Under the pieces are notes generated by a model. It did not search any database. It was not told where the DNA came from and saw only the letters and a list, made by a program, of their open reading frames with translations. From Gallionella sp. (GTDB lineage Bacteria; Pseudomonadota; Gammaproteobacteria; Burkholderiales; Gallionellaceae): DNA of 10,980 nucleotides. Of the stretch, positions 1-6,771 are shown in pieces. The DNA lies in NCBI GenBank assembly GCA_029850565.1, contig JARCRR010000019.1, positions 1 through 10,980 on the forward strand, read 5' to 3'. The translations under genes were made by a program, and so were the position numbers. Position 1 is the stretch's first letter; every line of letters begins with the position of its first letter.

Positions 1-139
1 CACCAGCAGCGTTCTCCTTGGAGCAACCACTTTGGAGCAATTGAAAGAGAATCTGGATAGTGCTGAGTCGACGCTATCGACAGAGACTCTAGAACGCATC
101 GAGACCCTCCATCGTTCATATCCAAACCCTGCACCATAA
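1..139 (+). CDS. Aldo/keto reductase, Tas-like, C-terminal fragment
   Basis: This is the last 45 codons of a gene that begins left of the window, read in the frame starting at base 2 and ending at TAA 137-139. The translation contains VLLGATTLEQLKENLDS and ends in LHRSYPNPAP. That matches the C-terminal helix and tail of NADP(H)-dependent aldo/keto reductases of the Tas type: a hydrophobic strand followed by GAT(T/S)xxQLxxNL, the element that helps bind the adenine-ribose phosphate, and a terminal YPxPAP. The family reduces aldehydes or ketones in the cytoplasm; E. coli Tas was found through suppression of a tyrosine auxotrophy. The catalytic tetrad lies outside the window, so activity and substrate cannot be judged. 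The family assignment is fairly safe, the exact subfamily less so. Confidence 0.8.
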   Translation, partial: TSSVLLGATTLEQLKENLDSAESTLSTETLERIETLHRSYPNPAP

Positions 140-150
140 AAGGCGGAGGT

Positions 151-162
151 GGTGAATTCACC
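151..162. repeat. Perfect 12-bp palindrome, possible operator
   Basis: GGTGAATTCACC reads identically on both strands. It lies 12 bases after the aldo/keto reductase stop and overlaps the -35 box of the promoter proposed for the next gene, which is where a repressor could act. A palindrome of this length may also be chance, and no known regulator site is recognised. Confidence 0.4.
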
Positions 163-185
163 TTGGGGCGGGGTTGGGCTATCAT
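157..185 (+). promoter_or_regulatory. Candidate sigma70 promoter for the small membrane protein
   Basis: TTCACC (157-162, four of six consensus -35 bases) is separated by 17 bases from TATCAT (180-185, five of six consensus -10 bases). The predicted transcription start near 192 leaves a leader of about 33 bases before the ATG at 225. This supports that ATG over the in-frame ATG at 174 noted under the next gene, which would be untranscribed from this promoter. The assignment rests on consensus matching only. Confidence 0.45.
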
Positions 186-224
186 GCGCCCGCAGGCTTC
201 TCTCACAACTCATTGGAGATCAAT

Positions 225-587
225 ATGATCAAGAAAATCGTCGCCGTCGTCCTAATCCTGTTGGCTGGTGGAGCTTGGCTCTATCTTGATCATCTGAACA
301 AACAGGAACAACTCATCGCCGAGCAGACACGTCAGGCCATGCAACAGGCACGTGCTGAGGCAAAAGCGAGATTCGACGCACAAATACGTGCTGATCTGAC
401 AAGCTGCCAAGCTACAGCGGAACAAGCGAAGATAGACTATGTGGTTCTTAACCAAAAGCCGGTACCACGCAAACCGGGTGAGTTCACCACCCCGCAAGCG
501 GTAGCCGATGAAGCCGCAAAGATGCTGGCAGATGCAAATGCCGCCTGCCAACTCACTTTCGACACGCGCACAAAGAACGGTTTCTAA
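225..587 (+). CDS. Small membrane-anchored coiled-coil protein, unknown function
   Basis: This 120-residue protein is not recognised. Residues 1-4 (MIKK) precede a single hydrophobic segment at about 5-21, followed by a polar, Gln/Ala/Glu-rich stretch (about 25-60) that looks like a helical coiled coil, then a short C-terminal domain with Pro residues near 78-90. The charge pattern predicts an uncleaved N-terminal anchor with the rest in the periplasm. Cys61 and Cys108 are the only cysteines and could form a disulfide there. The start at 225 is preferred because GGAG at 215-218 sits six bases upstream; an in-frame ATG at 174 would add 17 residues of unlikely sequence before the membrane segment. 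It is probably monocistronic. It could be an envelope accessory protein, but nothing identifies its role. Confidence 0.7.
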   Translation: MIKKIVAVVLILLAGGAWLYLDHLNKQEQLIAEQTRQAMQQARAEAKARFDAQIRADLTSCQATAEQAKIDYVVLNQKPVPRKPGEFTTPQAVADEAAKMLADANAACQLTFDTRTKNGF

Positions 588-610
588 CTTAAAACCAACG
601 GGATCAACGC

Positions 611-662
611 TCTTCGTCTTTGGGTAGCAGGCAAGCGGGTTCTTTGCACCCGAAGACGGAGA
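611..662. repeat. 15-bp inverted repeat with 22-base loop
   Basis: Bases 611-625 pair with 648-662 along 15 positions, two of them G-U wobbles when read as plus-strand RNA; the arms contain TCTTTGGGT and ACCCGAAGA. It lies in the 181-base gap (588-768) between two genes whose 3' ends face each other, so it could end either transcript, but no T-run follows it on either strand and it is not a classic intrinsic terminator. A weaker 6-bp hairpin follows (GGGAAC 692-697, GTTCCC 715-720). Otherwise I see nothing coding in the gap. A small RNA or a dispersed repeat is equally possible. Confidence 0.55.
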
Positions 663-768
663 AGTATCGAAACCACACCCACGGCAGGACGGGGAACAAA
701 GCTCGCCACAACCAGTTCCCATCTTCAGCCGGTGACCTCTCTCCGTTCCACCAGTCTATCACCACGTA

Positions 769-1902
769 TCATGTCAGCCTGGCGTCAGCGGTCAACAAGA
801 CGCCTCGACTGCGATGTGGCAAAGCCAAGTAGCGTCGAGTCTGCATCTCGGTCAGCCGACTGGCGATGCGTTGCGATTCACTGTCGTGCCTATCCTCCCC
901 GTAAAGAGATGAGTGCGCGACCTCGAACGAAGCTACCAGCTTGACGTGATTGTCATACAGCACATCTATAAGCCAGGTGAAGCGCCGCGCCGCCGCGCCA
1001 TTCTCGGCTGACATTTTGGGTATATTCGACACGAACACGGTGGGATAGCGGTGAGCGATCTCGAGGTAATCAGACTGGTCGTGGTTGCCGCCGCACAACT
1101 CTTTGAAATCGAACCAAACGATTTCACGCGCTTTGCTGACGACAGGTATCTGAATACTCCCAATCTGGACGTCATCCATCTCGGAATACATACCTGCCGT
1201 GAGGCGTTGGAACAATGACTGCATATGATGTTCAGTCTGGGCATCTTGGGCATCCATGAACAGCGGATCGCGCACCATCTGCAACATGCGGTAGTCGGTG
1301 TCGCTATCGAGATGGAGCACCTTCAACTCGCGCTTCAACAGTTCGATGGCAGGCAGGAAATTCTGCCGCTGCAAACCGTTCGGATACAAACCGTCAGGCG
1401 GATAGTTCGATGTGGTCAGCAAGACCACGCCACGCTCCAGCAATGCACTCAGCAAACGCCCGAGGATCATCGCATCGGCGATGTCGTCCACATGGAACTC
1501 GTCCAGACACAATAGGCGCGTGGAGCGCTCGATGTTCTCAGCCAAAGCCATCAGGGGGTCGCGCTCATGAGCGAGCTGCTTCATCTCGTGATGCACCTCG
1601 GCCATGAAATTGTGGAAATGGATGCGGCGTTTGCGACGATACGGCAGGCAATGATAGAAGCCATCCATGAGGAATGTCTTGCCACGCCCCACCCCGCCCC
1701 AGATATACAAACCGTTCGGAACATCCGGACTCAGCAGACTGCGTCCCAGGAACTGGTTGCGTTTTGCCTTGAATTCGACGAGTTGTTGCCACAGTGTTTC
1801 CAGCTCATCAATAGCAGAGAGTTGCCGCGTATCGCAAACAAAGCCAGAACGCTCATAAGCCTTCTGATACCACGCCTTAGGACTCATCCCCACCGCATCC
1901 AT
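769..1902 (-). CDS. zapE: ZapE/AFG1-like cell division ATPase
   Basis: This AAA-type P-loop ATPase is 377 residues from ATG 1902, about the size of E. coli ZapE. ZapE associates with FtsZ at the division site and is needed under stress; the mitochondrial homologue AFG1 takes part in protein quality control. Visible motifs are Walker A GGVGRGKT (69-76), Walker B LLCLDEFHV (130-138) and a sensor-like TTSNYPP (163-169). The start is ambiguous. ATG at 1900-1902 overlaps the upstream stop as TGATG, while an in-frame GTG at 1903-1905 is one codon longer; a GAGG lies 10 or 7 bases upstream respectively. After the usual RLTEMQTRRYLALPHR end the protein runs about 13 residues further. It is the last gene of the purT-VOC-zapE operon, and its translation is probably coupled to the VOC gene. 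Confidence 0.92.
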   Translation of the reverse strand: MDAVGMSPKAWYQKAYERSGFVCDTRQLSAIDELETLWQQLVEFKAKRNQFLGRSLLSPDVPNGLYIWGGVGRGKTFLMDGFYHCLPYRRKRRIHFHNFMAEVHHEMKQLAHERDPLMALAENIERSTRLLCLDEFHVDDIADAMILGRLLSALLERGVVLLTTSNYPPDGLYPNGLQRQNFLPAIELLKRELKVLHLDSDTDYRMLQMVRDPLFMDAQDAQTEHHMQSLFQRLTAGMYSEMDDVQIGSIQIPVVSKAREIVWFDFKELCGGNHDQSDYLEIAHRYPTVFVSNIPKMSAENGAAARRFTWLIDVLYDNHVKLVASFEVAHSSLYGEDRHDSESQRIASRLTEMQTRRYLALPHRSRGVLLTADARLT

Positions 1903-2279
1903 CACACAACAACCTCGATGAATTCCAGCGCATTCTGATCGGGGTCGCGACAGAACAAAGCGCGACGGCCAGACTGACTCACGGTGTATTCTATATTTGC
2001 CGCATCCAAGCGCGATATCAACAAGGAAAGGTCATTCACAACCAAGGCAACATGACGATCGCGTCCGCCATGTGGCGGGCGCTGCAATCCCGCTTCGGGA
2101 TCAGGCAACGACATCAGATGTATCTGTTGATTCACCCCGATTTCATACCACACGCCATTGAAACTCATGGATGGACGTTTGGCATCGGTACGCAATCCCA
2201 GCACAACTTCGTAGAACGCACGCGACCTTGCAAGATCGCTGGTGATGAAGGTGGCATGATGGATACCCGTGATCATCAT
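1902..2279 (-). CDS. VOC-fold (glyoxalase/dioxygenase-like) protein
   Basis: This is a 125-residue single-module vicinal-oxygen-chelate protein made of two beta-alpha-beta-beta-beta halves. It opens with ITGIHHATFITSDL and ends with DPDQNALEF, both typical of the family. Likely metal ligands are His8 and Glu119, the outer positions, with His54 (QIHLM) and His76 (RHVALVV) completing the site. It should therefore be a metal-dependent, dimeric cytoplasmic enzyme, but glyoxalase, dioxygenase, epimerase and resistance proteins share this fold and the sequence does not decide between them. The start ATG 2279-2277 overlaps the purT stop as ATGA, so translation is probably coupled; a second ATG follows immediately and could also be used. 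Its place between purT and zapE gives no clear functional link. Confidence 0.85.
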   Translation of the reverse strand: MMITGIHHATFITSDLARSRAFYEVVLGLRTDAKRPSMSFNGVWYEIGVNQQIHLMSLPDPEAGLQRPPHGGRDRHVALVVNDLSLLISRLDAANIEYTVSQSGRRALFCRDPDQNALEFIEVVV

Positions 2280-3496
2280 GCTTTGAAGGGAGCAACCTTG
2301 CTCGCCGCCAGCTTGGCTCGCGCCCTCGCCTCATCGGTGTCTCTACCGTTCGCCAATGCAACTCCCATACGGCGCCTCTTGAACGATTCCGGCTTGCCGA
2401 ACAAACGGATGTCAGACTCTGGCACACGCAAAGCCTCATCCACTCCGGCGAATGCGATGCCTTTTTCTTCCAACTGCCCGTAGATGACCGCAGAAGCACC
2501 TACCGCGCGCAGGCCTGTATCAACCGGCAGTCCGAGGATGGCTCGCGCATGCAGCTCGAATTCATTGAGGCGCTGGGTACACATGGTCACCATACCTGTA
2601 TCGTGAGGACGCGGACTGACTTCGGAGAACCAAACCATATCGCCTTTGACGAACAGTTCGACCCCGAAGATACCCAATCCCCCCAGATCATCGGTCACCT
2701 TCTTGGCTATGTCGCGCGCGCGTTGCAAGGCCACTGGCGACATCGCCATCGGCTGCCAACTTTCCACGTAATCCCCATGTACCTGCACATGGCCTATGGG
2801 CTCACAGAAATGAGTTTCAACGGCACCATTCGCACCGATGGCCCGCACTGTGAGTTGCGTGATCTCGTAATCGAATGGAATAAAACCCTCGACGATGACT
2901 CTGCCCTGATCCACACGCGAGCCGCTGGCAGCATATTCCCATGCGGCTTGCACCTCATCCGGAGCATCCACTTTTGACTGACCTTTACCGGAAGATGACA
3001 TGACGGGCTTGATGATGCATGGATAGCCGATCACCGCTACGGCTGCACGCAACTCTTGCAGATTGTCGGCGAACCTATAGGGCGATGTGGGCAAATCCAG
3101 AATCTCAGCCGCCAATCTTCGTATGCCCTCACGGTTCATGGTGAGTTTGGCGGCGCGCGCGGTCGGGATGACCCGCGCCAATCCTTCTTGTTCTATCTGA
3201 ACCAACATGTCGGTGGCGATGGCCTCTATCTCGGGTACGATGATGTGAGGTTTCTCCATCTCGATGATTGCACGTAGTGCCGCACCATCTGTCATATTGA
3301 TGACATGAGACCGATGCGCCACTTGGTGACCGGGTGCATTCTCGTAACGATCTACCGCGATGACCTCAACGCCCAGCCTTTGCAGCGCGATGATGACTTC
3401 TTTACCGAGTTCGCCACTGCCGAGCAGTAGGACCTTGGTCGCATGGTTGGTGAGAGGGGTTCCTATATACACTGCGGTGGACAGGGTGGTTGGCAT
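2276..3496 (-). CDS. purT: Formate-dependent phosphoribosylglycinamide formyltransferase 2
   Basis: PurT makes formyl-GAR from GAR, formate and ATP, the third step of purine synthesis, without a folate donor. From ATG 3496 it is 406 residues. Residues 23-33 (LLLGSGELGKE) form the N-terminal nucleotide-binding loop and VIAVDRYENAPG (45-56) follows. The ATP-grasp glycine-rich loop is MSSSGKGQS (166-174), and the metal and substrate motif is EVSPRPHDTGMVT (292-304). All are as in E. coli PurT. The start is uncertain: the reading frame is open up to an ATG at 3553, and ATGs at 3508 and 3496 lie between. 3496 is preferred because family members start a short way before IGTPL; no strong ribosome site discriminates. 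It is the first gene of a minus-strand operon with the VOC gene and zapE, and is divergent from the diguanylate cyclase. Confidence 0.95.
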   Translation of the reverse strand: MPTTLSTAVYIGTPLTNHATKVLLLGSGELGKEVIIALQRLGVEVIAVDRYENAPGHQVAHRSHVINMTDGAALRAIIEMEKPHIIVPEIEAIATDMLVQIEQEGLARVIPTARAAKLTMNREGIRRLAAEILDLPTSPYRFADNLQELRAAVAVIGYPCIIKPVMSSSGKGQSKVDAPDEVQAAWEYAASGSRVDQGRVIVEGFIPFDYEITQLTVRAIGANGAVETHFCEPIGHVQVHGDYVESWQPMAMSPVALQRARDIAKKVTDDLGGLGIFGVELFVKGDMVWFSEVSPRPHDTGMVTMCTQRLNEFELHARAILGLPVDTGLRAVGASAVIYGQLEEKGIAFAGVDEALRVPESDIRLFGKPESFKRRRMGVALANGRDTDEARARAKLAASKVAPFKA

Positions 3497-3605
3497 TTGT
3501 AAACGCATTATCCGGATTGAGCACTGGGATATTCTATTTGAATATCGTGACATTAGGGATATGCTGACCGGCAGGCAAAGGTTGATTCCACTCGTTACCG
3601 CGAAA

Positions 3606-3639
3606 TTTCAGATGCACAAGTCGTCCGTGCGAACTGAAA
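3606..3639. repeat. Interrupted inverted repeat in purT/diguanylate cyclase divergent region
   Basis: TTTCAG (3606-3611) is mirrored by CTGAAA (3634-3639), and inside them GCAC (3614-3617) is mirrored by GTGC (3627-3630), with nine bases in the centre. The element sits in the 181-base gap between the divergent purT and diguanylate cyclase starts. It could be an operator serving one or both genes, or a leader hairpin. No known regulator site is recognised and I see no convincing sigma70 promoter pair in this gap. Confidence 0.35.
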
Positions 3640-3677
3640 CAAGTTGAGCAAGTTAATTTTTTCGGGGACTCTACTTC

Positions 3678-4487
3678 ATGTACCTCAGTTTACTTGTCAT
3701 CACCGCAGAAATATTGCTCATCACCTATTTGAATTACCTATTGGCCGGGACGTATATTTCTTTAGATGTTCTGTACTGCCTACCCATCATTCAGGCGGCG
3801 CACACAAAAGTACTGCAGGCAAAACGCAAATCGGACTCAAGAACCACCATATTCTTGGGTTTTGCTGCGGCTTTTGTCTGGAGCTTTTCAGAACGGATGA
3901 TCAACCCGGATGATGTTTCCGTCTCCTGTGTGGTATTGAATACTTTCACACGGGGAATCACCCTTTCCTTGATTGGCAGACTGGTCTCGCGCTTATGGAT
4001 GGAACGTGAGTACGGTCAAAAGGATTTTCTGACTGATCTGACTAATCGCGCAGAGTGGATCGATAGGTTCGAATACGAGCAATTACGCAGCGAACGCTCG
4101 GGGAAACCCTATTCCTTACTGTATATCGATATTGATCGCTTCAAACTACTCAACGACAGCAAAGGTCACCAAGTGGGTGACGCGGCATTGAAAATAGTGG
4201 CCGATATATTGACCAGGTGTTCTAGAAAAATGGATACCATCGCACGTATCGGTGGTGATGAGTTTGCGGCACTTTTTCCAGAGACAGATGCGGCGGCTTG
4301 TGCCGTATTGTTAAACAGGATCAAAACCGCATCGGAAAAAGAATTCGAGCAACGCGATTGGGATATTTCGCTTTCGATAGGTGATACGACTCAGATAGGC
4401 AAGAAGAAAAGCGCGATGGAGATGTTGGATGAAGTAGATGCGATTATGTATTCCGTCAAGAAGAACAAACATCAAGCTGAGAACTGA
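3678..4487 (+). CDS. Membrane diguanylate cyclase (GGDEF)
   Basis: This 269-residue protein makes the second messenger cyclic di-GMP from two GTP. Residues 2-22, 26-41, 57-72 and 84-105 are hydrophobic and form a probable four-helix membrane sensor; the YLNYLLAG start and a later LDVLYCLP resemble a sensor type I associate with stand-alone GGDEF proteins. The catalytic domain runs from about 115 to the end: DFLTDLTNR (116-124), YIDIDRFKLLND (149-160), KGHQVGD (162-168) and an intact GGDEF signature (192-196). RKMD (183-186) stands five residues before GGDEF, the position of the RxxD inhibitory site, so product feedback inhibition is expected. No EAL or HD-GYP domain is attached. GGGGA at 3664-3668 lies nine bases before the ATG. 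It appears to be a single-gene unit, and its DNA looks somewhat richer in A+T than its neighbours. The signal sensed is unknown. Confidence 0.93.
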   Translation: MYLSLLVITAEILLITYLNYLLAGTYISLDVLYCLPIIQAAHTKVLQAKRKSDSRTTIFLGFAAAFVWSFSERMINPDDVSVSCVVLNTFTRGITLSLIGRLVSRLWMEREYGQKDFLTDLTNRAEWIDRFEYEQLRSERSGKPYSLLYIDIDRFKLLNDSKGHQVGDAALKIVADILTRCSRKMDTIARIGGDEFAALFPETDAAACAVLLNRIKTASEKEFEQRDWDISLSIGDTTQIGKKKSAMEMLDEVDAIMYSVKKNKHQAEN

Positions 4488-4589
4488 CATCTCAAATTCA
4501 GAGAGCCTCTAATCAAGTTCCCCATGAGTCGCGTCACTGACAGTAACAGGCCTCAGGCTTACTTGCACTCCACACGTCCTTGCTCCCAT

Positions 4590-5519
4590 TCAATCTGTCT
4601 TCGAGCAAATCTCCGGTATCACGGGTACGGTTGCACACGCTTCATCTACCGTATGCAACCTGCCCGATAAAAGACTGGCAGATACGATAAGTGTCGCCCC
4701 AACCCAGTCCTGCCACTCCATAGCCTCATTGGCAAGAATGAACGAGGATATCGCCGCAATAACCAATTCGAACAAGAATAAAACAACCGCACGATTAGCG
4801 GAAAGATGTGTGACCCCGTATTGCACGGCAAAGCTGGTGGCACACAGCACCAGCCCCATCAATCCCAACATCAGCCAATGGTCAATCGTGAGGAGGTCGA
4901 ATTGTGCAGCCACTCCCCCTTGCCACAACAAGAACGGCAAAGTGAGCGATGCCGTCCCCAGCCATAGACTGAACGACTTCGCCTCCACCGAAAGATGTGC
5001 GGCACGGCGTGACGTGACATTGGATAGGGCGAAACCCATACCTGCCGACAGACCCAGCCATTCGGAAAGATTCTGCGGGATCGGCAATCCTAGACTGGGT
5101 TCCCACAACATGATCATCGCACCGATTAACGACAAAGCGATGACGGAATACCCATATCGATTGAGACGCTCGCCCAGCAACCAGAAAGAGAACAGGATGG
5201 TCCACACGGGCGCGAGATAGAACAACAACAAGACGCGCATCACCTCACCATGCAACATGCCCAGCACGTAACCGAGATTGGCCCAGCCCGCACTCAATAT
5301 CAGCAACAACGCCCACCAGCCGAAGGTAGAACGTTCACGCCATATGCGCGGCAACATGAATGCGCCGAACAACATCGCCAAGGCATAGGTGGTGAAGGTC
5401 GCCATGGCACCGGACATCCCGGCATCCTGCAACACGCGATAGGGATACCAGATCAATCCCCACACCAGCGCTCCGCTCAATACGCCAACGATTGGCATGA
5501 CATTTTGTTTTGATGGCAC
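4590..5519 (-). CDS. DMT superfamily (EamA) transporter
   Basis: This 309-residue inner-membrane protein has about ten hydrophobic helices in two EamA repeats (roughly 8-138 and 150-288). Typical marks are the small-residue-rich first helix with WGLIWYPYR, LLGERLNRYGYSVIALSLIGA (the end of repeat one, near 114-134) and VLFLFELVIAAISSFILANEAM (the glutamate-containing helix of repeat two). The family exports or imports amino acids, nucleotides, sugars or drugs; the substrate cannot be read from the sequence. The start is taken as GTG 5519-5517, because AAAGG (minus strand, 5528-5532) lies eight bases upstream. The next in-frame ATG (5498) has no ribosome site and would remove seven residues before helix one. 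It is divergent from dapC and converges on the cyclase gene; the 102-base gap 4488-4589 shows no clear terminator. Export of a lysine-pathway amino acid is only a guess from position. Confidence 0.88.
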   Translation of the reverse strand: MPSKQNVMPIVGVLSGALVWGLIWYPYRVLQDAGMSGAMATFTTYALAMLFGAFMLPRIWRERSTFGWWALLLILSAGWANLGYVLGMLHGEVMRVLLLFYLAPVWTILFSFWLLGERLNRYGYSVIALSLIGAMIMLWEPSLGLPIPQNLSEWLGLSAGMGFALSNVTSRRAAHLSVEAKSFSLWLGTASLTLPFLLWQGGVAAQFDLLTIDHWLMLGLMGLVLCATSFAVQYGVTHLSANRAVVLFLFELVIAAISSFILANEAMEWQDWVGATLIVSASLLSGRLHTVDEACATVPVIPEICSKTD

Positions 5520-5537
5520 TCGCCCGACCTTTATAAT
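5510..5537 (+). promoter_or_regulatory. Sigma70 promoter for dapC
   Basis: TTGATG (5510-5515, four of six consensus bases) lies 16 bases before a perfect TATAAT (5532-5537). Transcription would start near 5544, giving a leader of about 25 bases before the dapC ATG at 5569. The -35 box overlaps the first codons of the divergent transporter gene, and the -10 box abuts its ribosome binding site. It probably drives dapC-dapD-pilU and the ArsC-like gene. Confidence 0.65.
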
Positions 5538-5568
5538 GCGCGCTCTTAAGAACGCTGCGTTTTTGCCA

Positions 5569-6762
5569 ATGAATCCAGACCTACAAAAGCTCCAGCCCTA
5601 CCCGTTCCAGAAACTCGCCAAGCTGTTCGGCGAGGTGACTCCGAACGCCGGTTTAAAACCGATCAGTCTTCACATCGGCGAGCCTAAGCATGACACGCCA
5701 CAATTCATCAAAAACGCCTTGATCGCCGGTTTGGACGGACTGGCGAATTATCCCACAACAGCGGGCAGCGACGGACTTCGCGCCACCATCGCACAATGGC
5801 TAGGTCGTCGTTACGGCATCCCCGCCCCCGATGCCAAGACCCAAGTACTACCCGTGAATGGTAGTCGCGAAGCCTTGTTCTCCTTCGCGCAAGCTGTTAT
5901 CGACCGCAGCAAAAAAGCCCCCATCGTCATCTGCCCCAACCCCTTCTACCAGATATATGAAGGCGCGGCCTTTCTAGCGGGTGCGACACCGCATTTCTTC
6001 AACACATTGCCAGAAGATGGCTTTGCGATGGATTTTGCCCAGTTGTCCGAAGAGGTCTGGCAACGTACGCAACTCATCTATGTCTGCTCACCGGGAAATC
6101 CGAATGGACGCGTGATGCCGTTGTCTGAATGGAAAAGCCTCTTCGAGATGTCCGACCGCTACGGTTTCGTCATCGCCTCCGACGAGTGCTATTCCGAGAT
6201 CTATTTTGGCGACGACCAACCGTTGGGCGCATTGCAAGCCGCACAGCAGCTAGGGCGCGCAGACTACAAGAATCTCGTGGTGTTCTCCAGCCTGTCCAAA
6301 CGCTCCAACGTCCCCGGCATGCGTTCCGGCTTTGTGGCGGGTGATGCAAAGGTACTGGAAAGGTTTTCGCTGTATCGCACCTACCACGGCTGCGCCATGA
6401 ATCCCGCCATCCAGGCTGCCACCATCGCCGCATGGAATGATGAAGGGCATGTCGCCGAGAACCGTCGCTTGTACGCAGAAAAATTCACCCAAGTCATCGC
6501 CCTGCTCTCACCCGTGTTGCCCGTAGCCAAACCGGATGCCAGCTTCTACCTGTGGATACGCACGCCCATCGCAGATACCACCTTCGCGCAACAGTTGTAC
6601 CGCGACTATAATGTGTCCGTGTTGCCGGGTAGCTTCTTGGCCCGCGAGGCGCACGGAATCAATCCCGGTGCGAACTACATCCGCTTGGCACTGGTCGCCA
6701 ATCTGGACGAGACACTGGAAGCGGCAAAACGAATCACCGAATTCACTCAAAAACTAAACTAG
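5569..6762 (+). CDS. dapC: N-succinyldiaminopimelate aminotransferase
   Basis: DapC is a PLP enzyme that transfers the amino group of glutamate to N-succinyl-2-amino-6-ketopimelate in the lysine and peptidoglycan precursor pathway. The 397-residue product is a class I/II fold-type I aminotransferase. SPGNPNG (174-180) carries the PLP-contacting Asn177, SDECYSE (204-210) the ring-nitrogen Asp205 and Tyr208, and SSLSKRSN (240-247) the Schiff-base Lys244. YIRLALV (370-376) supplies the carboxylate-binding Arg372. The opening MNPDLQKLQPYPFQKLAKLF is typical of the betaproteobacterial DapC group. ATG 5569 is chosen because the only longer in-frame start lies upstream of the promoter at 5510-5537. 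No strong ribosome site precedes it. Immediate linkage to dapD makes DapC more likely than a generic alanine or aspartate aminotransferase. Confidence 0.92.
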   Translation: MNPDLQKLQPYPFQKLAKLFGEVTPNAGLKPISLHIGEPKHDTPQFIKNALIAGLDGLANYPTTAGSDGLRATIAQWLGRRYGIPAPDAKTQVLPVNGSREALFSFAQAVIDRSKKAPIVICPNPFYQIYEGAAFLAGATPHFFNTLPEDGFAMDFAQLSEEVWQRTQLIYVCSPGNPNGRVMPLSEWKSLFEMSDRYGFVIASDECYSEIYFGDDQPLGALQAAQQLGRADYKNLVVFSSLSKRSNVPGMRSGFVAGDAKVLERFSLYRTYHGCAMNPAIQAATIAAWNDEGHVAENRRLYAEKFTQVIALLSPVLPVAKPDASFYLWIRTPIADTTFAQQLYRDYNVSVLPGSFLAREAHGINPGANYIRLALVANLDETLEAAKRITEFTQKLN

Positions 6763-6771
6763 GAACTCACC

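Noticed and set aside
174..224. Longer start (ATG 174) for the small membrane protein
   Set aside because: It would place 17 unusual residues before the hydrophobic segment, lacks a ribosome site and overlaps the predicted promoter.
252..722. 156-codon minus-strand frame opposite the small membrane protein
   Set aside because: Its translation is Cys-rich and lacks any domain pattern, it is antisense to a frame with a clear membrane helix and ribosome site, and it has no initiation signal. Treated as a shadow.
611..740. Possible 6S RNA, suggested by a GCAAGCGGG string at 631-639 and nearby hairpins
   Set aside because: The long closing stem and central bubble of 6S RNA cannot be drawn here; the match is one short string. 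Not called.
620..944. Two 70-codon plus-strand frames across the end of zapE
   Set aside because: Composition is typical of antisense shadow frames, there is no ribosome site, and both overlap a well-supported gene on the other strand.
4488..4589. Bidirectional terminator between the cyclase and transporter genes
   Set aside because: The genes converge here, so one is expected, but I could find no convincing stem with a T-run.
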